This document shows positions 11,741 to 24,400 of a DNA stretch of 64,000 bases, in pieces. Within the stretch, counting starts at the first letter, position 1. Each line of letters starts with the position of its first letter. The stretch lies in contig NW_020170399.1 of NCBI RefSeq assembly GCF_000524195.1, forward strand, positions 7,207 through 71,206. The letters are read 5' to 3'. A program made the translations under genes and the position numbers. Source of the stretch: Echinococcus granulosus (lineage: Eukaryota; Platyhelminthes; Cestoda; Cyclophyllidea; Taeniidae). The notes below the pieces were generated by a model. It searched no databases. It was not told the DNA's origin and saw only the letters and a list, made by a program, of their open reading frames with translations.

Positions 11741-13448
11741 TGATATTTGGTAGAGCTGGAAACATGATGCCCAGAAAAATCTGTTGGAGTTGCAACTGCA
11801 AGTACATTCAATGCCAAATACAACTGTACATACCAGTGTATTTCCATGATGAAGAGGAATGAGGCAAAACAAATCCATCCCAGATGCACTGATTTCTTTG
11901 AAAGACCGATTAGCCTTCGTTATGGAGTTCATCAGCGGCGGCCACCCCATATACTGGAAATAACGAAATACTGAAAAACTGTAGATTTTCGCAACAGAAG
12001 TTGCTGCAGGCTTGTTCTTCCTTCATTCTGATGGCAACATGTACCGGTAAGCATATCACACTTCAAGGATTCACTGCTATCCAGTACAGTGCTATTTGGA
12101 CTTGTTTAAAAGAGTTTAGAGAAACTTCTTAAACAACAAATGCATATGCAGGTGATAAATGCCTTTACAAGGTGCATTTCTCAATGAGAGACAGGTTGAC
12201 GAAATGAGCCTGATGTTTAAAGATTGATCAAAATCAAGTTCTTTGTTTGAGGGATCACATAAGTGCTCTAAAAGTGAGAAATGGAGTGAATATGTCTTAA
12301 CATGAGCACTCTTTAAGTTTTTTGATCTTATTTAGAGATATTCCAAACCCATAATATGGCAGTAGATCTTACTACTCACTGATTACGTGGAGAAATCCTC
12401 ACCTCGTACAGATATTTATCACTTTAAACCTTTTTATGGACTTTTTGGGACCTACAAGTTCAGGGAAACTGGTGACACTGGAGCGCCACGTAGGTGATTG
12501 TTGACAAAGTTGGTGAAGTGAATGCTGGGGTCTCTTTTGGAATGCTTATACAAAATATTCATTGTTTTTGTAAATCCCTTCTATATACAGATCATTTACA
12601 CAAACCATTTAGGACCTAACTCTAAATGCTCTCATGAGCTTGTTCAAATTGCAGCTTATCTAGCATGGTAGATTAATTGTGATCCGATTAGACACAACCA
12701 CGACAACCTAGTGCCAAAATTTGTGTCCACCATCTGATAACATCTTCATGCACTCGCGTTCTCCATGCAGCAACAACATTTGGAATTCACTCCGCACTCC
12801 GATCCCAGAAATTTAGATAATCTCAGCACTACGTTGGGAGAGAACTGTAAACATTAGCTGTTGAGGTGACTGAGACATTTTTACCTTGGAAGTGGGTGCA
12901 TCCTCTCACCCCAAAGCAGCAACACTCCATCCAAATGTGAAGCTCATGGAAAGTGCTAACAACAATGAGTTCTCTTTAGTTTAGGTATTGTGTCCTCATT
13001 TTTTCACGTGTTTTTAGTTGACAAATACATCCCATCTTATTTGAGTGGATGCAACTTCATTTAGCGTGTAGTGAACAGGTAGGAAACATATCGCAAAATG
13101 AATATTCTGTGAGGGGAAAAATTGTGCATTTTAGTATTTAAGTAAAATGCGCATATGGTGGCTTGTGTCTGGGATTTCGCATTTTTCATTCTTTGTACTA
13201 ACAGAATAAACTGAGACACTTTTAAGGGAACGACTATTGTCATCCTCTTTGTAGGTAACTGCGCTAGCCTGTCAATTTATTCTAGAGTCGGATGACATTT
13301 AATGCGTGTGACAGTGGTTACAAATTAGTTTTTTATGCATCGTGATGGTTGTGCCCTAGCGGAATGCAACAAATTGAATCGAATTTCAGTATATCAGCCG
13401 TGAATAGACGACGTTTTGATTTTGTCTTTAAATGTTATTTCCTTGACT

Positions 13449-13590
13449 TATGAAGACTTAAAACTGGACAACATACTTCTCGACTTTGAAGTTCATTTAA
13501 ACTTGGCCCATTTGGGACCGTGCAAAGTAATACCCTTGATCCAGCATCATCTGAAGTGTTTCAAATTAGCCATTTTCTGGAATCCTCCAT
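13449..13590 (+). pseudogene. Relic 3: second activation-loop exon (EDLKLDNILLDFE)
   Basis: Open for 46 codons: YEDLKLDNILLDFEVHLNL, AHLGPCKVI, then IFWNPPF before a stop. It matches YRDLKLDNxLLDxEGHIKx, ADFGxCK and FCGTPDY. The catalytic Arg is Glu, and DFG has become HLG. The upstream acceptor has decayed. Upstream sequence 12,640-13,240 repeats 8,260-8,840. Confidence 0.85.
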
Positions 13591-13941
13591 TTTGACTTAA
13601 ATTGCGCGCAATTTATTAATTTTATTGGCCTCGGTTATTAAAAATTATGCTTGGGCAATCACTTTGTACTTTGCCAAGCCCTTGCTGGAAGCGAATAAAT
13701 TGAGCCCTAAGTGATTGTCTTAAACAATTGTGGAGGCATTGAAGACAACTTATCCCTTTATCTCTTCATTATTTGAAACAAGCAATTTCGCCATAAGGCA
13801 TTAGCCCAGGATTTAAAAGAATTTGCTGCATTAACACAAAAATTTCAAAAAACATTCAGATGCAAATTTTTGCTCATCGCATGCTCATTTCTAGTGGGTG
13901 AATGTTACAGAACCGCGTTTACCTTTGTTTGGGTAATTTAG

Positions 13942-14013
13942 CAACATCCACACGGAGCATCCGCAAAATGGTATTGTCTCGGCGTCTTCGGTTACGAAAT
14001 GCTCGCGATGCAA
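13942..14013 (+). pseudogene. Relic 3: second subdomain IX exon, frame open
   Basis: Exactly 72 nt with acceptor aatttag. It reads QHPHGASAKWYCLGV then FGYEMLAMQ, with no stop. About 48 of 72 bases match the authentic exon without gaps. The donor is lost (CAA|tgcttc). It shares the GASAK change with the 56.6 kb relic, against GASVD in the authentic exon. Confidence 0.85.
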
Positions 14014-15713
14014 TGCTTCCTTCGTCAGGTCACACGGCTGTCAAACATCAAATGTATAAGAGCTTGACAGTCACAGATGATGTCAAAAGGACATGTTTTG
14101 GCCATTCTGCTTCTCTTAAAATAGTAATGGCCCAAGCAGCATGGAATGAATAGTATGGCAGTACTGCTATGCTGGTGCGCTTAAAATATAACATTGGGAT
14201 GGTTCTTGGAATTCGTTGTCTTTTAGCTTAATCACTATATTTTATTATGCTCTTCGACGGTGCAAGATGCAATCAAGCTCACCTTTCCCATCGACTGTTG
14301 TTGATCGCTTAGCCGAGTAGGTTTTCCTTTGGATCTAAATAACTTCATTGAATAATTGGAGAATGTGGACCTTTTTGAAAAATTTTGAGACGATTCGGGA
14401 TTTATCTGAGCAAACCTTAGGAGCTTTCAAGCTTTGAGAAGGCCATAGAACCTCAGCCATCCTATCAACTTTGAGTCTTCTTGACTGCATGTTGCTGAAA
14501 TCCACAAATTCGTGCTAGTGTCTAGCCTTACCATCAACGACTCACCATCTATCGAATAACACTGTCATTTTAGTTTTTACTAGATTATGTGGTAAAGTAA
14601 TACATTTATCTCTAAGAATTTAGAACTTGGCAAAATGCTATTCTTTAGATTCCAAATCATTTTCAGAAGAGTTTAATGCGTAACATCCTGCCGCTTTATC
14701 TATATAGGTCATTAAATTTATTTTTCTGAGCTTAATCTCTAATATTTTTCCCAAATACACAAACTTACAGTGTATGTGAAATAATTTAGGTAAACATTCA
14801 AGTCAGTCTTGAATGCTTAAATGGCCATCTTCACCGTGGAACGTGCAAATGTCGCAAATCAGTGAGGTATAATCCTTTGTGAGTATCTCTTCAATGTGTT
14901 GATTTAAGAATAAAATCTCTTTATTGTTCACAGTCACCTCTTCTCACGAATGGGGATGGAATTTGCTGTGCCTGGGCTGGGTGCTTCATGATACTGACAT
15001 AAAGCTATTATGTCTCCAGCCTGAGTTTCTGTAGGAAGTATCAAGTAAATTTGAGTTTAAGAGTTAAAAGGTTTTCTGTTTTTGCGTTTTCTGTTATCCC
15101 GATTTGCAATTCTATGATGCATATTTTGGCACTAGCCGATGTAGAAGAAAAGCGCACAAACTACTTTGAAGGACATTTTATAATGCTTAAATTGATTCTA
15201 CTGCAATAATAGCAATGATATAAGGCAGAACTATTTTGCGGTTGTAAATTCCAGGCACCATCGATAAAATACATTTTCTACTCTCTGTACATATGCGATG
15301 TGAAATCGCAGGGCTTTGAAGCTTCCCTGAAGCTAAGAAGTTTAATTTTGGGAAAAAACATGTATTGTTGACATTCAGAAGGGGTTGAAAGGTTTCTGAC
15401 ATGGCTCGGAGGCCATGCCAACGAGCAGAAGTACAATTACTGACCCTTTGGTGCCCAGGTAACCAAAACGAGGAGGTAAGCAAGTAACTAAAGTGTTATG
15501 GTGTCATTTTGGGGTATTATAACGTATGTTTACTCATGAGTACGGTAGTCGGAAATGAAACAAAGTATAAGATCACATTCTTTGCGGATCACCTCTCAGG
15601 AACAAAGTCCTTCACCAAAATAAGTACAAAATTAGTAAAATGTCACTCTTAAGGGTCAATTTAATCGTCATATTTTACTGTAGGAACAAATTACAACGTT
15701 TATTTTGGCCTGG

Positions 15714-15815
15714 CCACCATTTCCTGCAAATGAAGAAGATCTCTTCCAAGCCATTCCCGAGGTGATTCCTTGCTTCTCGCGTAACCTATCAAAAGCGGTC
15801 CTCATCATTTGCTGA
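15714..15815 (+). pseudogene. Relic 3: PPF exon
   Basis: Reads [16 protein letters not shown] then VIPCFSRNLSKAVLIIC and TGA. It aligns along its whole length with the authentic exon ([26 protein letters not shown]), one codon shorter at GED. The acceptor ag has become gg, and a stop replaces the Arg-Gly-donor end. Confidence 0.92.
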
Positions 15816-17002
15816 CCTAAGAGTACAATTGTTTATTTACTTCAAGTTTCTGCTATCTTCAACGGTACCCCACGTTACGAGCGATAATGTGTGTATTCAG
15901 TGGTTCATAAAAATTGCACCTCTTTATGCCTGATCAAAACTACCAATGTATTGTCAAAGCCTTAATATTAAACTCTTTTTTGCAAGCCATTCTCATAATT
16001 TAGAAAATTCTCAAAATAAATGCAAATTTGGAGTCGGTATTTTACGTATTTCATAGATAGTAGAAAAACATTCTTAGAGCTTTGATGGAATAAACAAACT
16101 GGCTCCCTTCATGTCAGTACAACATCCTATTTATTTCCATTTCGGGCTCTTAAAAGTAGTGAATGCCAAGTTACTGGATGGCACTGTCGCCTTTCAACTT
16201 TTGTCCTTGAGAGTTTGCTACTTTACATCAACTATGGTGTCACCCACAGAAGCGAATTGGGATTTTAAGGCTGCATGAGCTTGCTAAAGTCGTCTGTACC
16301 GCAAAGTTTTGATGTAATAGATTCAGCAAACATTGCCCGATGCTCGAAAATTTAAAAGCCAACTTTACACACCTAAATCCTAATTCCCACAAGCATAATT
16401 ACCATATGGGTAGTAATCTTCAGACCCTGGGTCAGGGGAATGAGATTTTTGGGATCAAATGGCTTTTAACTACGCACATATTTGACCTCAATTCTAGTTT
16501 CATGAGGACAAGGTGCAACTACATGAAAAGAGGCATTCACAGGGAATCTTCACCGTTTTTTTGATTTAGCCGAAAAGAAGATGCTGTAGTCATGCGCAAC
16601 CACAAGTTTTACCTCATAGCCGCATTGTTTTCGCAAGTAAATTTACAATTGGGTTTTATGTTTTAGTAAATCACCAAATGTTATAGCTGTGACATTTTGA
16701 TGGGATCTTGCCTCTAGAAGCATGATCAAGTGTAAATAATGGCTAATACTAGGATTTATACTTCAGAGCCATGGGTGATACATCCGGGTTGGCACATATC
16801 CTACATGGAGTGCAATCTACGAGTTTCGTACTAATTTATTTAAATTAATCAGTCCAAGCCTCCCCCTTCCCTCCCACTACCCTGACTTATCCATTATAGA
16901 AGCATTCTAAAAGCAGCGATTCATGCTGGACATTCAAACCCGTTTAACTGTGATATCACAAGTAAACAATAAGTACAAATTAATGTGTCATTTTCAACTC
17001 AG

Positions 17003-17139
17003 TTTCTCAACAGTTATACCAACCCTTGCCTCGACTACAGTCCGGAGGGGAGTCTAGAGATCCGCGATCTTATTTTCTTCAGAAGGATGGCCAAAGAGCT
17101 CAAGCTCAACGCTAACATCCTCCATTCAAGCCTCTTGTG
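17003..17139 (+). pseudogene. Relic 3: RLGC exon
   Basis: Acceptor cattttcaactcag is kept almost base for base (authentic tctttttcaactcag). It reads FLNSYTNPCLDYSPEGSL then EIRDLIFFRRMAKEL, followed by small deletions, so the PPFKP part (bases CCTCCATTCAAGCCT partly kept) is out of frame. RLGC has become CLDY. The donor is lost. The downstream C-terminal copy is spaced much like the authentic one. Confidence 0.92.
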
Positions 17140-17847
17140 AGAGATCGGGAGCCAAAAGATGAAATAAGTTTCTTTAGTTTTCCTTTTAAATTCCATTTTA
17201 AATTCATCAAACAGGGTCCTATTACAGATACATTTGGGTCATAAATGGACTTAAACCTTACCCAACAAATCAAAGGTGCATTTATATAAACTCATTAAAA
17301 AAGCTTTATATGCATCGTAATAGTTACATAGCGCCTAAATTCAAGAAGGCAAAATATGATGCAACATTTCTACGCCCTTCTTTGAGGTTTCTAATATCAC
17401 ATATCATGATTGCACCTGCAGCATATAATAATGTTGGTAGTGTTGGTGCTAACAATACTAAAGTCAAATTTATATGCACATCTTGAGGGCATGCATATTA
17501 CTTATAAAATTGTTTATCAGTGTGTCATATGTAAAATAAAACCCATCAAATGCTTAACCCCGCCTTCATGTAGACACACCTAGTTGTTTTCCATTTCTCC
17601 TAGAAAACAGTTTAGTTAACAAGGAGTAAAGGTAAATTTATCAAAATAATTCCAAAATACCGCAGTTAACCTTACGAGGCTCGAATTATAAGATTTAGCA
17701 ATTTTTAAATTGGAAAAATAAATTGAGGCACCTTCTGCTAACGTTTTACGCGACAGCGCTTCAGTCATCCAGTTGAAATCTGTCATCATGTGTGACCCTC
17801 GGGTGACTTCCAGGCAAATTAACTGCCGATTTTGCCTGCCGGGACAG

Positions 17848-17990
17848 CGTGATATGAGAAATTTCGATTTCGTCTTCGTTTATTTGCCAGCCAAACTTTC
17901 GCTCATAAAAAAGCCGTTTACCATGAGCCTCAGTCAGATTAAATTTGTGGACTTCTCTTTTGCATGTCCCCTTCTCCCATCAGTAGTCCC
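17848..17990 (+). pseudogene. Relic 3: C-terminal PKC exon
   Basis: After gggacag it reads RDMRNFDFVFVYLPAKLS then LIKKPFTMSLSQIKFVDF and SFACPL, aligning with SNFDSAFTNLPTELSPTDKLFVMNLSQTEFAGFSFVNPEF. The NFD motif is kept. The turn-motif Ser-Pro is SL. In the hydrophobic motif FSF remains. The ancestral stop is lost and the frame runs on to 18,015. Confidence 0.9.
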
Positions 17991-20900
17991 TCTAAAAAAT
18001 GTTCTGTTTGGCTAAGAGCACTGAAGATTCTCTGCTACGCCACCCACCCAAACAAATTTAAGACTCCTTTAAGAATTAATTTGGAGGTTTACCAGAATAT
18101 TAAAATGAAAAAAAGATGAAATTCTACATCTTAACTTTACCTTTTAATATACTTATGTTTTCACAGAGAGATAACTTACTGATCTGAGATGTAAACATTG
18201 TCACGTATTTGTGTATAGGTGACACCACTTAAGGCATTTTTCCATTTTTAAGGCTTGTCAAGGAAAAATCTGGAGGTAAAAACTTGCTGTTTTGTTTTCA
18301 GTGACAAGGGGTTGTGCTAACAAACCCACAGACGCTCTTCCGTTCTCGTCAGCCCAAACAAACGACCGTTGTGTGCAGGGTGCGGTGGGAGGGGGAACTG
18401 ACTTCCCCCTTAAACCCACTTCTGCTGATGGGTGCTGACGTGGTGCAGCATACTGTGCAGCTCCTAGATAAAAATTTTTTTCAGTAACTCAAATAAGTTC
18501 TAAACGCATTGGTTTGAAAGAGATGGGAAAGAAATACAGTGATTTAGCATTTATAATCCCCACGCCTTGAATGCTCATATCTGTTGCTTTTCATCCAGTG
18601 ATTTACACTTGCATAGGTGGAATTAAATTTGACTTTTTCCTCCCTGATTACCAATAACATTATTCACAGGTATAGTAGATGACTGTAGTCGTATGTGGAT
18701 CCGATTTAAATTCCGACAATAAGCAAATCACCAAGGCAACCTCGTCATCCTTATCCAATACAAGCGGCGTTTTTAATAAACTTTCCAATGTCAAGTCACC
18801 ATTCACTCTCAGGTGGAAGATTGGAAAAATCAAAGCACTGCATAACTTAATGAAGACAATTTGTAACTGAAAAAGGGTCAAGTTATAGGAGGCTAGAGAA
18901 TAGAAATAGGTGCGTTTGCATTCACTAAGAAGTTGCGATCCTTGATTATGTTTAATTAAATAAAGTGGGTGGCGGATAAATTACCCAATCTCGGGTTCTT
19001 GGAATTAATGAGTGGCATACACTGCTCCAAAACAATGATAACAACAACAATCAAAATAAAGATCAAACTGTCTACGAGCATAGGGAACAGATGCTTTACC
19101 TCATGTACCCACAGCCCGCTGTATCCTTGCCAATAAGGCGGAGTTCCACAGCAAAACAAATAGCTGACAGTACCAAAGAAAAGCAAAACTATTTCACAGA
19201 AAGCAGTCTCAGTGTAGTATGCCGCATCTAAAAAAGCGAAGAAGACAACATGTATGGAATTTTACTGTCCAGTGTTTTAACCGCTGTATCACATTGGCCT
19301 CTTCGTCTATGGTTGATCCTAAACAATTGTATCGAAGGAATCAATTCACCTCAAACCGCGGCTTGCCAGGAGCCAAAGTGAAATATTTTTTTGCTTTTCC
19401 ACTACTGGGTTTCCTTATTGTTCGGTGAACCGGCGTTCCTACCGATTTACTGATTAAATACTTCCCAATTTTAACGTCCAAGACATTTATTATTGCCTAT
19501 GGCAAAGTGAAACCTTTCACAAAGATTTCATTCTATAAGATCTGTACGTGTTTCTCGATGCCGTTAAACACTTTATTTATTAGTAAAACCGACTTTGAAA
19601 AGGTTGAATAAACCGTGATACAGAAGGTTTGAAGAGTCATGGCAAAATTGCAGGTTATTTTAAGGTAGGTAAAAACCCCTTGCTACACTGCCGTTACTCG
19701 ATACCTTGCCCCTATCTATCTACATGTTCCCAGTTTTCATTAAGTTCGTTTCAATTCCTAAACAAATGAATCTTCCTTATTCTCGACGGTCCAGCTACAG
19801 TTTCAATCGGTGACATTTTTGGTACAGTGTTCACCATCCCAATGCACTAGCAGCCAATGCACTGCAAAAAAGCACCAACCTGACCATAAGAGAGAGCTGG
19901 CAGGTTCAGACCAACAAATGCCTCCACATTTGACTGCTATAGTCAGAATATTGGCTTACGAGTAGGAAATAACGCTGGCGAAAACCTAATAACGGCACAT
20001 TCAGTAAGAAGAAATACTCTTCTTTGCAATAAAGCAAAGATTCTCTTCAATTTTCATTCTCAGTTACATGGAACACAATTCTAGGTTTATTCCAGACGCT
20101 CGTTCTTTCCATGATTTAAAACAAGGCTCGTTGCCGTTCACTACTCTAAGGTCGGATGTGAGACAAGAAACTTCTTTCAGCCTAAAACGGAATTGTATAC
20201 CGTTGAGCGTTGCGAGATGAGTGAAAGGCAAGAAACCAGAGGTAAGGCGAAAAGTTGTGAGATTATGGGGATCATGTCAAGTTGCTGCCACAGATCGAAA
20301 GTTCTGTGATGGATGTTAGAAAAACATGGTGTGGTGAGATCAGGCTTTAAAAGCAGCACTTTACCTGGAGGTTGAAACCCACGACTTGGTAGCAAACTAC
20401 TCCATATGCCTTTTGCGAAACCAAAGCAGACGGAAGCCGCAAATTCACCCTAATTAATAATCCATTCTGGGTAGAACTTTACACATAAATTCCACCTTAT
20501 TTGTTTTTCAAGGGTCTCTTTAAACGATTATTCAATGTATCACTTTTTGATCATAATACACATCATATAAAACTAACTTAGTACGAATAATAACCGGTTT
20601 AGACTTTTCACTCAGTGCTATTTATTCAATTGCAAAACCTATTTTATAGCCCTTAAATGGGTTATTGCCAGATAACCTTACTGCTCCCATTAATTGGGAG
20701 CAGTGGTTAACTTTTACTGCTCTAGCTAAAATATTCTGCAAAATAGAATGGCATTAGGAAGGAAGTGTAAGTCACTGAACGTGATTAATCCTAGTCATAA
20801 TTTATACACAGTTCATGTCCAAATTCACCCATACAACACAGGAATTTCCTATTTAGTTCCAGTATATTAGGTGATAAATCTTCGTTTCTGGTCTTAACGA

Positions 20901-21429
20901 GTAAAGGAGATTTGCTTACCAAGTGTTTGACGAGCCTAACTTGAGATAAATACATCAGTGCTAATAAGTTTATGGGTGATCGTGCATTGGACTGCCCAGA
21001 TAACTAAATTTGGGTAGATTTCTGTGTTCTCCACGAGAATTGGCACTATAATCTGTCCTCTATTAAAATACACCGCATCTCATAAGTCTTTTCTAATGGT
21101 GAAAGAGGACATAATAGGCGTGCAGAAAATGTACTGTCCGCTTGTAGAAGGGTCGGCGGACTAACGGCATAGCCCAGGTGCCATGACAGCCAATGGAAGT
21201 TCAATAGAAGCGCCTTAAGTGCCAATAAAACCCTTTTATAGAGTCAAAAAAAATTGAAAAATTTGCAGGTAAGCTGAGTACAGCCCTTTCTGGTTGATCT
21301 CAAGTACGAGCTCAGTAACCAACTAAAATACTCCCAATGAGATTAAGTATGGCACCCAGGAGTTGACAACATAGGGGTGTTCGTTTCCCTAACAAGAAAT
21401 GTAACCTAAAATCCAATAAATAGGGAAAA
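17991..21429. other. No supported gene; spacer 3' of relic 3
   Basis: Short open frames only. Apart from the hairpin at 20,680 I found neither repeats nor kinase motifs. It separates the plus-strand relic 3 from block A'. Confidence 0.45.
20680..20704. repeat. Perfect 10-bp inverted repeat, 5-nt loop
   Basis: ACTGCTCCCA, loop TTAAT, then TGGGAGCAGT; AACC/GGTT just outside nearly extend the arms. Would form a stable hairpin. No related copy was noticed in the window, and no gene adjoins it. Confidence 0.6.
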
Positions 21430-24400
21430 AATATTCTAGTCATCTTAACGTTGAAATTTTAGACGCAAATTGCTTGAAATGTTTCTTTCCATTCAGATAA
21501 AATGGCTACAAATATTGTTTGATGTTTCGATGTGCTTATGTGAATGATACATTTCTCCCTATTTTTGGTAAAACTATGCTTTTGGAACTAGCCGACATTT
21601 GGCCAACTAAATAGATAATTCATACATGAAATAAGTTGATACAGGCAGATGTTATTTGTAAACCATTTTTTTCAATTTGCTTCCGTGTCTTCAACTTAAG
21701 GTGTTATCGTTGGACTTGCTCACCCTTTAGCATAAAGCATCCCATTGCAAAGGGGTGCTTTACAGTTTGCACCTGTCAGCATGATAATACTTAACTTGAT
21801 GTCTAGCTATTACTTTTTCCCGTTCCATTGAGTCGTTAACTCAACAACAGCACTTTTTGGAACAGGCAGAGCAAAATAATTTATTGAATCGCGACCAAGA
21901 TTCCAATTATATTGTCTACATTTGTCATTTTAAATTGATTCGTTTTGCCATTTTCGTCACTAAAAAGAGTGATAATAAATGACTAAAAAGGAGTGTACAT
22001 TTAAACATGAAGTTCATGGCAATAGGGCTACCAAAAAGCGGGTGTGACATATTTAACCATCACAAAGTAAAGGTCGTCGGAGGACTGACCACAATTTCAG
22101 AAAAGTTACGTATTCCCCTCGAAAAGGAGCAAATTTCCTCAATGATAAAAGAGGGGATAATGCTGGGTAGAATTTGTTTTGCCAATGTACTAAAGGGATA
22201 GGCGACCACCTTCATATACGGAGGTTAGGTCAACCAAAGAACGTATAATGGGGGAGCTTTAAGTGCCTACGAAACCAATGGGAAGAGTCAAGCAAATTAA
22301 ACTAAAAAGTTTATTGTTGAACAGTCCACAGTCCCTTTCAGTTAAGCGTGTGTAGAAATATCCATTGATTCAGCATATGCTACCTTTAATGTGTTCGTCT
22401 GTACCGAATTTTTAATTAATGTTGCCATTTACCCAATACGATTTAAATGAATGCAACTAGGATTTTGTTGGAAAAAAGTAGCCGGATCCCCCACACAATT
22501 GGTTGCAATTAGGTGTATCACATTAACCTGCCTGGGGACCTAAAGTAGTCGCCTTAATGAGCCGAGAAGTAGTTGCGTTTGAAGTTGGCTTAGGCCTCGC
22601 TTATTGCGAATGCGTCGGTGAGGGTATCTTGATCTCGGTAATCGTAGCTCATTTTCTAATCCACAACTAACTTGTTTGCACAACTTTGTGTTAGCCTTTT
22701 TACCCGTCTTCACTGAAGTAAAACCATTCCTAGTAGACCGATTTTAGGACACTTCGCAAACCTGCATTCTAGCATTCAGTACTACAAAGGTAGGGAATTT
22801 CAAGCACAACCTCGGGTGTAGGTGTAGCCCTAAACCCTGTGAATAAGGTAAGACTAAACTTTCCGAATGAGTCGGCATTCGCCCACCCAAATGGATAACT
22901 CGTGCCAGAACGAAGTTTGTGTAAGCAAGCGATACTTGTAAGTTCACCTTTTTCTATGCGCTTCCTTTTCTTTAGCTTAGAGTGTCATCGTTGAGGAGAC
23001 TAGATCACCAAAACGAATCCTCATAGTCAAGCCTACCTAGTTTTCAAACTTTTCAATGGCAAGTCAGGGAAGAACAATTCTTTATCCTACGTGTACACTT
23101 AAAAGTACTCCATCGAGGTTTGATCAGAGGTTTGATAAAGCGTGAATGTTCTACCGCATAACTTGCAAGGCACCAGCAAATTAAATGAACCACTGGCCGA
23201 GCAGACACATCGATACTTTTATTCTGCATTGGTAACAATAGGGAACAACGATTTAGAAGCTTGTAATTAGTGCCGCAGATCACTGCTCTATCTGTAATTC
23301 CTTAACCACAGAAGGTGTTCGTTTGATGTCCTTCCATTAAAAAGCATATCATTGTCACTTTGTTTTCACTTTTTGTGTGCAGAGTTCTGGGATTTATTGT
23401 GAAGGTCACTATTTGATCAGGTAAGTTGGGCTCCTTCAACTCTAGGAGATTCATTTTAGATAAGCGCTTATTTTTAGCTCCTCTTGTACACTTGAAGAAT
23501 GGTTTATTCATTATTCTATCACCGATTTCTCGTTCTCTACCAGAAAAATGAATGTTTTAAATTGACAAATGGGAAGTAACAATTATCCAGTAATGCTCTG
23601 CCTCGGACTTAATTTTGATGAAGCTTGAACTCTTGATAAATTGGCCTTCCTTGTCTTCCTTATCATCAAACCTCTTCTCTCTTTTTCGTGTTTACATCAA
23701 AAGTGGTTGGCGGGTGTGTATTCAATGCGGCATTAGCTAGACGTTGACCCATAAAGTCACGGTGAAGAATTTCCAACCAGTGCGGTAAGTATAGCAGCAC
23801 CAGCGCTAATCCAGTGGTGAACAAGGAGCCTTCTTCCCAAAAGGCTCATACCGAAATCTGTGGCAAATATGAGTCCTTTCTTTACATGATAATCGCAATG
23901 TTAGTCCTTGGCGTTGGGGTATGATGCCGTTATAGATAAGGTGAACCCCAAAACCCTTCTACAAATCCCTTGCCCGAAAAGTGCTTTAAAGGTGTTTTCT
24001 GTGGGTAGTTGCGAAAACCCAGGACAACATATCGAAGTAATTGGGACGCTTCTTACTTCTGGATGGTACCGCACTCTGGTTATATTCATTAGCTCTGTAA
24101 CGAAAAAACAAAACAAAACAACAAAACATAGATAATGTTACTATTTTAGGTGATGAATAGGAAGGAAAAGGCAATAAGCGTAAAGGAAGACAACAAATTG
24201 TGCTACGATGCTATAGTTCTATGAAAGAAAAGATGATGGTTAAATATTTGAGTTGAGCTGCATCAGATACTTCTTGACTACCCCTATGTTGGGGAACAAC
24301 CAGAGGTGGCTATTTAAAGAAGTGCTTTTCATAATTTGATGACTGCAAAAACTCCTAATAATTATTCAGCAACATCAGCACTAGATCTAATGAACCCGAG

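Larger units (their letters stand above)
12640..14013 (+). repeat. Duplicated block B, copy 2
   Basis: Direct repeat of 8,260-9,575 with 4.4 kb spacing. Carries the kinase relics at 13.45 and 13.94 kb. Similarity starts about 0.8 kb upstream of the activation-loop relic. Confidence 0.85.
14014..17847 (+). other. Relic intron sequence between the exon copies
   Basis: The stretches 14,014-15,713, 15,816-17,002 and 17,140-17,847 hold no gene I can support. Their lengths (about 1.7, 1.2 and 0.7 kb) parallel the authentic introns (1.84, 1.15 and 0.65 kb), as expected for decayed introns. Confidence 0.6.

Noticed and set aside
3203..17990. Plus-strand kinase segments as a second working PKC gene
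   Set aside because: Stops, frameshifts, lost splice sites and lost catalytic residues (RDLK changed to EDLK, DFG changed to DFE or HLG) occur in most exons.
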